This document shows positions 41,369 to 49,593 of a DNA stretch of 64,000 nt, piece after piece. The stretch's first letter is position 1, and each line of letters starts with the position of its first letter. The stretch is taken from contig NZ_JALJCL010000014.1 of assembly GCF_023698535.1 (NCBI RefSeq), positions 46,467-110,466 of the forward strand. Direction: 5' to 3'. A program made the translations under genes and the position numbers. The notes beneath the pieces were generated by a model. The model did no database searches. It saw only the letters and a program-made list of their open reading frames with translations, and was not told the origin of the DNA. The stretch is from Halorientalis regularis (GTDB lineage: Archaea > Halobacteriota > Halobacteria > Halobacteriales > Haloarculaceae).

Positions 41369-42637
41369 GTGTCACGGAACGCCGACGCCACGGGTGTCGC
41401 ACGGGCGGTCGTCAGCGCCGCGCGGTCCGAGCAGATCACGTTTTTGGCCGCCAGCCTCGCCTACTACACGTTCGTCTCGCTGATGCCACTCCTCTTGCTG
41501 GCACTCGTCGTCGCCTCGGCGCTGGGCGGGGAAGCGCTGGCCGGGACCGTGGTCGGCCAGCTGGGAAGCGTTCTCTCGCCGTCGGGTGAGCAGGTCCTGC
41601 TCGAATCGCTGACTGGTGCGAGCGGTCGCGCCGGCGCGACCGTCGCCGGTGTGGCGGTCCTCGTGTGGGGCGCGCTGAAACTGTTTCGCGGCCTCAACGT
41701 GGCCTTCGGACAGGTGTACGGCACCGCCGAGTCGAGTTCGTTCGTCAATCAGGTGACCGACGCCAGCGTCGCGCTGGTGGCAGTCGGGGTCGGTGTGGGT
41801 GTCGCGGCGGCCGTGAACGTCGTCGTCGGGCTCGTTCCGAGCCGGCTGGCCGACGCCCTCGGGACGCCCGTACTGGCGCTGACGCTCACCATCACGTTCC
41901 TCCCGCTGTACGTGATTCTCCCGGACGTGCCGGTCGGCGTCCAGGAAGCCCTGCCCGGGGCCGTCCTCGCGGGCGGTGGCTGGACCCTCCTGAGTACGGG
42001 CTTTCGACTCTACGCCGAGAGCGCGGGGAGTTTCCAGCTGTACGGCGTCATCGGCGGCGCCCTGTTGCTGGTCACCTGGTTCTACGTCGGGAGTCTCGTC
42101 TTGCTGGCTGGCGTCGTGTTGAACGCCGTACTGGCCGGCCGGGAGGACGGCAACCGGCAACTACAACAGGAACGCCCACGAGGTGTCGGCCAACGAGGCA
42201 TGTCCGAGGAACACGGGGGCGCGCCGGAGGACGGCGACGACGACGCCGACGCGAGCACCACAGCGACCGGTCCGGACGAGGACATCGAGGACGAACTGGC
42301 TGAACTCCGCTCGAAACTCGACGCGTTCGAGGAAGACATCGACGACCGGACGGTCCACCGCGAGGAGATCGAGCGCGACCTGAAACGGTACGTCCGCCGT
42401 CGCGTGGGCCGTGGCCGCGCGACCGGCTGGGGCCCGTACCTGGTCTTGCTGTACGGCACCGCCATGACCATCGGCGCGTTCTACTTCCTCGGCGGCGGCT
42501 GGGCCATCCTCGCCATGCTCGTCATCTGGCTCTCGACGCTGGGCCTGTACACGCTGATGGTCCTCGTCGGCATCGGCGTCACGATGGCCGGCCTCCCCGG
42601 TCGCCTCCGCAACACCGTCGAAGAGTTCCGGAGCTGA
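41369..42637 (+). CDS. YihY/BrkB-family membrane protein
   Basis: About 422 residues. The N-terminal 260 residues form the YihY/BrkB domain with six helices and the signature ITFLAASLAYYTFVSLMPLL, WGALKLFRGLNVAFGQVYG and LYGVIGGALLLVTWFYVGSL. An acidic linker with a coiled coil (DELAELRSKLDAFEEDIDDR) follows, then a haloarchaea-type C-terminal two-helix module (GPYLVLLYGTAMTIGAFYFL, ILAMLVIWLSTLGLYTLMVL). The family is widespread and its function unclear. GTG 41369 is the chosen start; GTG 41354 or 41360 and TTG 41342 are in frame too. Confidence 0.9.
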   Translation: MSRNADATGVARAVVSAARSEQITFLAASLAYYTFVSLMPLLLLALVVASALGGEALAGTVVGQLGSVLSPSGEQVLLESLTGASGRAGATVAGVAVLVWGALKLFRGLNVAFGQVYGTAESSSFVNQVTDASVALVAVGVGVGVAAAVNVVVGLVPSRLADALGTPVLALTLTITFLPLYVILPDVPVGVQEALPGAVLAGGGWTLLSTGFRLYAESAGSFQLYGVIGGALLLVTWFYVGSLVLLAGVVLNAVLAGREDGNRQLQQERPRGVGQRGMSEEHGGAPEDGDDDADASTTATGPDEDIEDELAELRSKLDAFEEDIDDRTVHREEIERDLKRYVRRRVGRGRATGWGPYLVLLYGTAMTIGAFYFLGGGWAILAMLVIWLSTLGLYTLMVLVGIGVTMAGLPGRLRNTVEEFRS

Positions 42638-42638
42638 G

Positions 42639-43544
42639 ATGCCGATCCGCGACGCCGGTGCCGTCGAGGCACTCGGTGCGTTGCCGGACCCGCTGGTCGC
42701 CGCGTTCGCGCTGGTGACACTGCTCGGCGACGTGGCCGCCTACTTCCTCGTCTTCTCGCTGGTGTACTGGCTTGGCGACCGGACGCCCGTCCTCGGCGAC
42801 CGGATCGACCGACCGTTGATCGTCCAGGTCGTCGCGGTCGGGTTCGGCGCGCTCGCCCTCGTCGCACTGCTGAAACACGCCTTCGCGTTGCCGCGGCCAC
42901 CGGGAGCCGGCCAGCCCGTGACCGTCGAGGGTGTCCCGGGGATCCTCCGCTCTGTCGTGGGCGACGCGACCGTCGACGACGGCTACGGGTTCCCGAGCGG
43001 CCACGCCTTCGGTAGCACAGCCGTCTACGGCGGCCTCGGCTGGCTGACGGCCGAGCGGGGCGACCGCCGACCGCTGTACGCCGGCGCGACCCTGGCAGTT
43101 CTCGTCTCGCTCTCCCGGGTCGTCGTCGGCGTCCACTACCTCGGGGACATCCTCGCCGGGATGGCGCTTGGCGTCCTCTGGCTGGCCGTCGCCGTCCGAT
43201 TCCTCCCGACGCCGCGTCGATCCTTCCCCGCGGCCGGCGCGCTGGCCGGGACGGGACTGATCGTCGCCGGGCCGACCGAGAACCTCCTGTTCGGCCTGGG
43301 CGCGTCGCTGGGTGGCTCGGTGGTCTGGTGGACGCTCGCTGATCGCGTTCCCACGCCCGTCGACACGGGCCGCGAGGCACTGGGAACGGCCGTGCTGGGG
43401 GTTCTGATCGTGGGCGGACTCATGGCTGTCGTCGCGGCGCTCGATCCACCGCCGCTTCAGAGTGTTCTCGCCACGGCAGTCGTCATCGGCGCGCTGGTCG
43501 CGATCCCGGTCGCGGGGTCGCGTCTGGACGCCCGACTCGGGTGA
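42639..43544 (+). CDS. PAP2-superfamily phosphatase, membrane
   Basis: A 301-residue polytopic protein. The three PAP2 phosphatase motifs are complete: KHAFALPRPPG, YGFPSGHAFGS and SRVVVGVHYLGDILAG, giving the Lys/Arg, Ser-Gly-His and Arg-His-Asp active-site residues. It probably dephosphorylates a lipid or isoprenoid pyrophosphate at the membrane. It starts 1 base after the YihY stop, so they are co-transcribed. A C-terminal run of extra helices beyond the catalytic domain is unassigned. Confidence 0.92.
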   Translation: MPIRDAGAVEALGALPDPLVAAFALVTLLGDVAAYFLVFSLVYWLGDRTPVLGDRIDRPLIVQVVAVGFGALALVALLKHAFALPRPPGAGQPVTVEGVPGILRSVVGDATVDDGYGFPSGHAFGSTAVYGGLGWLTAERGDRRPLYAGATLAVLVSLSRVVVGVHYLGDILAGMALGVLWLAVAVRFLPTPRRSFPAAGALAGTGLIVAGPTENLLFGLGASLGGSVVWWTLADRVPTPVDTGREALGTAVLGVLIVGGLMAVVAALDPPPLQSVLATAVVIGALVAIPVAGSRLDARLG

Positions 43545-43660
43545 CGGCCGCGTCGAGTCGACCCGGCACGCCAGGGCCGGGCAGCTGTCGACCAGCCAGC
43601 GTTACCCGAAACTGTCGGCACTCGAACACGGCAGTCGGAAAAAAAGACGTGTGTTGCCGA

Positions 43661-45043
43661 TTAGAACTTCTCGAGGTACCGGTCGAGCTCCCAGTCGGAA
43701 ACGTCGACGAGGTAGTCCTCGTGTTCCTGGTTCTTGGCTTCGACGAACTTCGGACCGACGTGTTCGCCGAGTGCGTTGTAGATCGTCTCGTCGGCTTCGA
43801 GTTCGTCGACGGCCTCGCCGAGGTTCTCGGGGAGGGTCTCGATGCCGTACTCCTCGCGTTTCTCCTCGTCGAACTCGTAGATGTTCTCCCGGACGGGGTC
43901 GGGGCACTCGAGGCCGCGCTCGATGCCGTCCAGGCCGGCGTGGATGAGCGCCGCGAAGGCGAGGTATGGGTTACACGACGGGTCGGGGAACCGGGCCTCG
44001 ATCCGGCTGGCGGCCGGGATGCGCGCGGCCGGCTTGCGGATCAGCGCCGAACGGTTGCGGTCCGACCAGGCGACGTAGACGGGAGCCTCGTAGCCGGGCA
44101 CCAGGCGCTTGTACGAATTCACGGTCGGGTTCGTGACCGCCGCCAGCGCGGGCGCGTGTTCGAGGATGCCGGCGATGAACTGGTGGGCCTCCTCGCTGAG
44201 GTCGAACTCGTCGTCCTCGTCGTGGAAGGCGTTCTCGCCGTCCTCGAACAGCGAGATGTGCGTGTGCATCCCCGAGCCGTTGATCCGCGGGATCGGCTTG
44301 GGCATGAAGGTAGCGTGCAGGTCGTGTTCGGCCGCGATGGCCCGCACGACCGTCCGGAAGGTCGCGACGTTGTCGGCCGTCGACAGGGCGTCGTCGTACT
44401 CGAAGTTGATCTCGTGTTGCCCCTGGGCGACCTCGTGGTGACTGGCTTCGATCTCGAAGCCCATGTCCTCCAGCCCGTAGATGATGTCACGGCGCACGTC
44501 GGAGGCGAGGTCCTTGGGCGCGACGTCGAAGTAGCCACCGGCGTCGCTAGTCTTGGTCGTCGCACGGCCGCCTTCGTCTTCCTCGAACAGGAAGAACTCG
44601 GGTTCGGGCGCGGCGTTGACCGTATAGCCCAGTTCCTCGGCGCGTTCGAGCGCGTTCTTCAGGACGCGGCGCGGATCGCCCTCGAAGGGCTCGCCGGTCG
44701 AGGTGTTGATGACGTCACAGATCAGCCGGGCGCTGGCGTGTTCCTCGCTGTTGCGCCACGGCAGGACTGCGAACGTGTCCGGGTCCGGCACGAGCCGCAT
44801 GTCCGACTCCTGAATCCGGACGAACCCTTCGATGGAGGAGCCGTCGAAGTAGATACCCTCGGAGAACGCCTTCTCGACCTGCTCGGCAGGCACGGAGACG
44901 TTCTTCACGGTCCCCAGAATGTCCGTGAACTGTAGCCGGAGGAAATCGACGTTTTTCTCCTCGATCTCGTCGACTACTGCCTGTGCGTCCTCAGTCAACC
45001 CGCCGTCAGCCTTGATATTCGGGTTTGTCATCTTTCTCGTCAT
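43661..45043 (-). CDS. glnA: Glutamine synthetase
   Basis: A 460-residue type I enzyme, ATP-dependent amidation of glutamate, the main ammonium assimilation step. Signatures: [47 protein letters not shown] (metal ligands), [34 protein letters not shown] with ATP site, and [18 protein letters not shown]. The adenylylation Tyr loop of bacterial GS-I-beta is absent, so control differs. ATG 45043 fits a TTTTGTATC TATA box about 25 bases upstream (leaderless); ATG 45031 is the alternative. It is divergent from lrp, a pairing common in haloarchaea. Confidence 0.97.
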   Translation of the reverse strand: MTRKMTNPNIKADGGLTEDAQAVVDEIEEKNVDFLRLQFTDILGTVKNVSVPAEQVEKAFSEGIYFDGSSIEGFVRIQESDMRLVPDPDTFAVLPWRNSEEHASARLICDVINTSTGEPFEGDPRRVLKNALERAEELGYTVNAAPEPEFFLFEEDEGGRATTKTSDAGGYFDVAPKDLASDVRRDIIYGLEDMGFEIEASHHEVAQGQHEINFEYDDALSTADNVATFRTVVRAIAAEHDLHATFMPKPIPRINGSGMHTHISLFEDGENAFHDEDDEFDLSEEAHQFIAGILEHAPALAAVTNPTVNSYKRLVPGYEAPVYVAWSDRNRSALIRKPAARIPAASRIEARFPDPSCNPYLAFAALIHAGLDGIERGLECPDPVRENIYEFDEEKREEYGIETLPENLGEAVDELEADETIYNALGEHVGPKFVEAKNQEHEDYLVDVSDWELDRYLEKF

Positions 45044-45157
45044 CGGTAGGGAATACCCGAGATACAAAAACCCTACTGATTTGTGCAAGTCTTCCTTCGA
45101 CGCGCTGAAATTGAATATTCGTAAAATTCTAAAGGGTGGGGCGTCTGTCCAGACATA

Positions 45158-45613
45158 ATGACGTACGAAAATCTGGACCGAAAGTTGGTGAATGCCCTGC
45201 TGGGCGACGGTCGAGCAAGCTTGCGAAGTCTTGCCGAGGAACTGGACGTTTCCGTCACGACCGTCTCGAATCATCTCAAGGACCTCGAAGAAGACGGGAT
45301 CATCTCCGGGTATACACCAAAAGTCGACTACGACGCGCTGGGCTACGACGTGACCGCCGTCGTCCAGTTGAAAGTCGAGGGGTCGGCCCTGCCAGACGTG
45401 ACCGACCGACTCCAGGAACACAAGCAGATGATCTCGGTCTACGAGGTCACCGGCGACTACGACATCATCGCCATCGGCAAGTTCACCGACACGGACGGCA
45501 TGAACGACCAGATCAAGGAGATGCTGGTCGATCCCGAGATCAAGGAGTCCAACACCAGCGTCGTGCTCAACGCCGCCAGCGAACACGAGCAGTTCACGCT
45601 CGAAGTGGAGTAA
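45158..45613 (+). CDS. lrp: Lrp/AsnC-family transcription regulator
   Basis: A 151-residue regulator. The N-terminal winged helix is [20 protein letters not shown] with [20 protein letters not shown]. The C-terminal RAM/AsnC ligand domain includes [33 protein letters not shown] and [15 protein letters not shown]; effector pockets lie between dimers. Binding of glutamine or another amino acid is inference from its place opposite glnA, which it probably controls through the 114-base shared promoter region (AT-rich, TTGAATATTCG at about 45111-45121). Confidence 0.94.
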   Translation: MTYENLDRKLVNALLGDGRASLRSLAEELDVSVTTVSNHLKDLEEDGIISGYTPKVDYDALGYDVTAVVQLKVEGSALPDVTDRLQEHKQMISVYEVTGDYDIIAIGKFTDTDGMNDQIKEMLVDPEIKESNTSVVLNAASEHEQFTLEVE

Positions 45614-45754
45614 CGCCGCGATCAGTCACCGGTTCTGCGGGCCGCGAGTACCGCCAGCACCGCGAGCGCGAGTATCGCTCGCACAAGCCTCGTGTGTCGG
45701 TTCGACACGAAACAGTAGGACGTGAAACCGTGACACGGGGCCCCCAACCCTTTT

Positions 45755-45766
45755 GACTGACCAGTC
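45755..45766. promoter_or_regulatory. TetR-type operator (GACTG-AC-CAGTC)
   Basis: The inverted repeat GACTGACCAGTC, with flanking TT and AGTAA, sits 16 bases before the TetR gene ATG. It has the form of TetR/AcrR binding sites and would let the regulator repress its own operon with the MATE exporter. Confidence 0.6.
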
Positions 45767-45781
45767 AGTAAGTACGTGTAG

Positions 45782-46393
45782 ATGAGCGAGACTCGTGACG
45801 AGATCATGGAGGCGACCTATCGTGCGCTCTGTACGCACGGCTATGCGGATCTGACGATGCAGGACATCGCCGACGAGACCGAGTTGAGCAAGGCGGCCCT
45901 CCACTACCACTACGACAGCAAACAGGAACTGCTGGAGTCGTTCCTGGATTTCCTCTACGACGAGTTCACCGAGCGCGTTGGCGACCCCGAGGGCGGGACC
46001 GCGCCCGAGCGCCTGCACGCGCTGGTCGAGAAGGTCCTCTCGCCACCCGCCGAGGACGACGACGAGCGGGTGGCGTTCAAGACCGCGATTCTGGAGCTGA
46101 AGGCGCAGGCCCCCTACGACGAGGGCATCCGCGAGCGCCTCCAGCGGTTCGACGCGTTTCTCCACGACGAGTTCGAGGCCGTCATCGCGGACGGCACCGA
46201 AGCGGGAACGATTCGTGCCGCGGTCGATCCCGACGACGCCGCGCGGTTCCTCGTGACCGCGCTCGACGGCACGAGCACGAAACAGGTCGCGGTCGGGCAG
46301 GACCCCGACTGCGCGCGCCGGATGCTCACCGCCTACATCGAGCGGACGCTGACGGTCGACGGCGAGAACGTCGCGGAGGTCAGTCCCGAATGA
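45782..46393 (+). CDS. TetR/AcrR-family repressor
   Basis: A 203-residue repressor. The HTH region is DEIMEATYRALCTHGYADLT followed by MQDIADETELSKAALHYHYD and SKQELLESFLDFLYDEF, very typical of TetR. The C-terminal all-helical ligand domain is divergent. The stop overlaps the MATE ATG (ATGA), so the two are translationally coupled. An operator-like palindrome precedes the gene. It likely senses a drug or metabolite exported by the MATE protein. Confidence 0.94.
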   Translation: MSETRDEIMEATYRALCTHGYADLTMQDIADETELSKAALHYHYDSKQELLESFLDFLYDEFTERVGDPEGGTAPERLHALVEKVLSPPAEDDDERVAFKTAILELKAQAPYDEGIRERLQRFDAFLHDEFEAVIADGTEAGTIRAAVDPDDAARFLVTALDGTSTKQVAVGQDPDCARRMLTAYIERTLTVDGENVAEVSPE

Positions 46394-47817
46394 GCCGACT
46401 GTTCAAGGGCCAGGAGGAACTGAACCTGACCGACGGTCCCATCGCCAAGCCCCTGTTCTATCTCTCCCTGCCTATCGTCATCACCAACCTGCTGCAGGTC
46501 ACCTACAACCTGGCGGACACGTTCTGGCTGGGCCAGTACAGTACCGTGGCGCTCGCGGCGATCACCTTCGGCTTCCCCCTCGTCTTCCTGCTGATCTCGC
46601 TGGGGATGGGGCTCTCGGTCGCAGGGAGCGTACTGGTCGCCCAGTACACCGGGGCCGAGGAGACCGAGGACGCCCAGTACGCCGCCTCCCAGACCGTGAC
46701 CTTCGCCCTGCTGTTCTCGGCGCTTCTGGGACTGGCCGGCTTCTTCGTCGTCGAGGACTTCCTGGCACTGATCGGGGCCTCCGGCGCAGTCTTGCCGCCG
46801 GCGACCGACTACATGGAGGTCGTCACCCTCGGACTCCCGTTCATGTTCGGGTTCATCGTGTTCATCGCGCTGATGCGGGGCTCCGGTGACACGATCACGC
46901 CGATGCTGGTCATGCTCGGGACCGTGATCCTGAACGTCGCGCTGGACCCGTTCCTGATCTTCGGCTGGGGTCCGTTCCCCGAACTCGGCGTGCAGGGGGC
47001 GGCCATCGCGACGATCTTCTCGCGGGGGCTGGCGATGGCCGTCGGCGTCGCGATCATGATCGGCGGCCGGCGGGGCATCCAGATCAACGTCCGCGACATG
47101 GTACCCGACTTGGCCTACGCCCGCCGCCTCGTGCGGATCGGGATTCCGGCCTCCGTCGAGGGAACCGGGCGGGCGGTGTCGGTCAACCTCCTGCTGGTGA
47201 TCGTCGCGACCTTCTCCGTCACCGTCGAAGCGGCCTTCGGCGTCGGAATCCGCGTGTTCTCGACGATCTTCATGCCCGCCATCGCGGTAGACCGGGGCGT
47301 CGAGACGATGACCGGACAGAACATCGGCGCGGGCAAGCCCGACCGCGCAGCGACCGCCAACCACTTCGCCGCGAAGGCCTCGTTCGTGATCCTCGCGGCG
47401 CTGGGCGTCGTGACCTTCGTGGCCGCACCGGCGATCATGAGCCTGTTCTCGGACAACCCGGCGGTGATCGCCGAGGGCGCGAACTTCCTCCGGATCGTCG
47501 CGCCCACGTTCGGGTTCATGGGCGTGACCCGCGCGTACAGCGGCGGCTTCCGCGGTGCAGGCAAAGTGTTGACCGCCGCGGGGATCACGGTGCTCATGCT
47601 GGGACTCATCCGCCTCCCCATCGCCTGGTTCGGCGCGCAGGTCTACGGCCCGAGCGGCATCTGGGCCTCCTTCGCCATCTCGAACGTCCTGGCCGCGACC
47701 ATCGCCTACCTCTGGTTCAGGCGGGGCACCTGGCGCGAGGCCGACCTCACCGACGACGAGGGTGAAGGCGGCGAGGAGGCCGACCTCGGGAGCCCCACAG
47801 CCGCGACCGACGACTAG
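46390..47817 (+). CDS. MATE-family efflux transporter
   Basis: A 475-residue cation-coupled exporter with twelve predicted helices in two related halves (PIAKPLFYLSLPIVITNLLQ at the start of the first; DLAYARRLVRIGIPASVEGT of the second). Conserved positions include LADTFWLGQYSTVALAAITF and MTGQNIGAGKPDRA. It ends in an acidic tail. Controlled by the coupled TetR gene, it should expel toxic organic cations or drugs. It shares four bases with the convergent AEC transporter. Confidence 0.94.
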   Translation: MSRLFKGQEELNLTDGPIAKPLFYLSLPIVITNLLQVTYNLADTFWLGQYSTVALAAITFGFPLVFLLISLGMGLSVAGSVLVAQYTGAEETEDAQYAASQTVTFALLFSALLGLAGFFVVEDFLALIGASGAVLPPATDYMEVVTLGLPFMFGFIVFIALMRGSGDTITPMLVMLGTVILNVALDPFLIFGWGPFPELGVQGAAIATIFSRGLAMAVGVAIMIGGRRGIQINVRDMVPDLAYARRLVRIGIPASVEGTGRAVSVNLLLVIVATFSVTVEAAFGVGIRVFSTIFMPAIAVDRGVETMTGQNIGAGKPDRAATANHFAAKASFVILAALGVVTFVAAPAIMSLFSDNPAVIAEGANFLRIVAPTFGFMGVTRAYSGGFRGAGKVLTAAGITVLMLGLIRLPIAWFGAQVYGPSGIWASFAISNVLAATIAYLWFRRGTWREADLTDDEGEGGEEADLGSPTAATDD

Positions 47818-48770
47818 AGGGCGACTCCCGCCTGTAGCAGGGCGATCAGGCCGGTCAGCGTCACCAGACTCGCGAGCGTGGTGACGAGGATCGTCGTACT
47901 CACGTAGTCGGCGGCGGCGAGGCCGTCGCTTCGCGCCTCGCTCCCCCCGAACTCGATGGTCAGCAGCAGCGGCGTCACCGCGGCCGGCATCGCGCATTCG
48001 AGGACGAACACCCGGCCGACCGTCCCCGTCAACCCGACGGCGAGCGCGACACCCAGCGCGAGGACGGGCGCGACCAGCAGTTTGAGCGCGCTGGCCGGCG
48101 CGGTCCGGGCGACGGAACTCCCGCCGCCGGAGTCGGCGAGCTGGATCCCGAGCATGAGCAACATGACGGGAATCGCGGCGTCGCCGGTGAGTTTGATCGT
48201 CTCCATCACCGCCGAGTCCGTCGGCGGTGCGAGGTCGGCCACGCGGACGACGGCCGCGGCCGCCAGGGCGTACACCAGCGGCAGGCGAAACACCCGCGTG
48301 ACAGCACCCAGCGCCGACCCCGCCTCCCCGCGGGCGGCGACGTAGACCCCGACGGTGTACATCAACACGGACTGGGCGACGATGTAGAGGACGGCCGTGC
48401 TCCGCCCGAGTGCGCCGAAGGCGAAGGCCGACAGCGGAATCCCGTAGTTGCCCGCGTTCGAGAACGTGCTCGTCAGGACGAGCGCACCGAGGACGGGTTC
48501 GTCCTCGCCCAACGCCCGCCCGACCAGTTCCGCGAGCACGACCATCCCGACTGTGAAGGCCGCGACGCCGGCGAACAACCGGGCGACCGTCGGCCCCGCG
48601 ATGGGCGTGGTCACCAGACTGTAGAACACGAGGGCTGGCACGAGGACGTAGAGCGTGATATCGGAGAGGGGTTCGACGGCCACGTCTCTCCCCGTTCCGA
48701 GGCCGTACCCGACTGTGGCGACGGCCACGACTGGCAGAACCGCCGACCCCAGTACCGAGACCAGCGACAC
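47814..48770 (-). CDS. AEC (auxin efflux carrier)-family transporter
   Basis: A 318-residue polytopic protein with ten helices. The family signs are visible: the N-terminal VLPVVAVATVGYGLGTGRDV, TSTFSNAGNYGIPLSAFAFG (conserved NxGxxGxP) and AVMETIKLTGDAAIPVMLLM. Prokaryotic AEC proteins export or import organic anions such as malate; the substrate is unknown here. Its gene ends convergent to the MATE gene. Confidence 0.92.
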   Translation of the reverse strand: MSLVSVLGSAVLPVVAVATVGYGLGTGRDVAVEPLSDITLYVLVPALVFYSLVTTPIAGPTVARLFAGVAAFTVGMVVLAELVGRALGEDEPVLGALVLTSTFSNAGNYGIPLSAFAFGALGRSTAVLYIVAQSVLMYTVGVYVAARGEAGSALGAVTRVFRLPLVYALAAAAVVRVADLAPPTDSAVMETIKLTGDAAIPVMLLMLGIQLADSGGGSSVARTAPASALKLLVAPVLALGVALAVGLTGTVGRVFVLECAMPAAVTPLLLTIEFGGSEARSDGLAAADYVSTTILVTTLASLVTLTGLIALLQAGVAL

Positions 48771-48877
48771 GTTCGACGTGAACCGCGGCCGCGGGTCAAC
48801 GGTTACGATCCGCGGCGGGCGAAGACAGAACGTGTGAAATAGAGAGGGGAGCGGACTGGAAGCGTGTGGGGGAACAG

Positions 48878-49555
48878 TCAGCGCCGCCGAGCCAGCAGCG
48901 CCACGGCCAGCAATGCCGCGAGCGCGGCGACCACGCCGAAGCCGGGGCCGGCCGCCCCGGTCGTCGAGTCGTCACGGCCGGGGTCGTCGGCCGGGTCCAC
49001 AGGGGACGATCCCTCCGGCGCGTCGCCGTCGGTCTCGTCACCGCTGCCGGTGCCACCCCCATCGTTAGACAACGGTTCGACCGCCACCGAACCGGGGCTG
49101 TACGTGGGCGCGACCCGGCTCCCGTTGTCGGCGTCGACCTGCGCGTCGGTGACGCGGACGGCGGTGGTCCCGCCGCCGGAGCCAGTGACCTCGACGGTCG
49201 CCAGCGTGACGTTCGTCGCGCCTGGTGACGTGTCGGTGACGGCGGCTTCCAGCGTCACGCGCTGGCCGCCGCCGGCGATCGCTGGGTCGGTCGACAGCCG
49301 GAACGCGTCCGGATAGCTGGCGTTCGTAATCTCGGCGACGCCCGACTCGGAGAGTTCGAGGGTCACCTCGTAGCCCGACAGCCCGGCCGGGGCGCGCGAG
49401 AGCGCGAGCCGGAGCGTGCTCGTCTCGTTGTCCTCGACCGTCGCGTTCGTGACGGTCAGCTGTGCGCCGTCGTCGGCCGTCGCCGTGCCGGCCCCGCCGA
49501 CCAGCAGCAGGCCAGCGAGGAGGGCGAGGGCGGCGACCGTCTGGGTTCGTGTCAT
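48878..49555 (-). CDS. Cohesin-like surface protein with PGF-CTERM anchor
   Basis: A 225-residue exported protein. A Sec signal peptide (TVAALALLAGLLLVGGAGTA) is followed by a 130-residue beta domain of cohesin type: LSGYEVTLELSESGVAEITN, ASYPDAFRLSTDPAIAGGGQ, SPGATNVTLATVEVTGSGGG and AVRVTDAQVDADNGS. A Gly/Asp/Pro-rich linker leads to GPGFGVVAALAALLAVALLA and a basic end, the PGF-CTERM signal for archaeosortase and lipid anchoring. It follows the PhoX-dockerin gene by 38 bases, so they form an operon. The cohesin domain is visibly related to the one inside that protein. Confidence 0.88.
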   Translation of the reverse strand: MTRTQTVAALALLAGLLLVGGAGTATADDGAQLTVTNATVEDNETSTLRLALSRAPAGLSGYEVTLELSESGVAEITNASYPDAFRLSTDPAIAGGGQRVTLEAAVTDTSPGATNVTLATVEVTGSGGGTTAVRVTDAQVDADNGSRVAPTYSPGSVAVEPLSNDGGGTGSGDETDGDAPEGSSPVDPADDPGRDDSTTGAAGPGFGVVAALAALLAVALLARRR

Positions 49556-49593
49556 GGCTGTCGGGGGAAAGCGGGTGTCGGGAGTCGGTCGGC

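Noticed and set aside
45622..45705. A 28-codon minus-strand frame from GTG (SNRHTRLVRAILALAVLAVL then AARRTGD) resembling a single-helix peptide
   Set aside because: Too short, a weak GTG start, and in the leader region of the TetR operon; no independent support. Could be real but not claimed.
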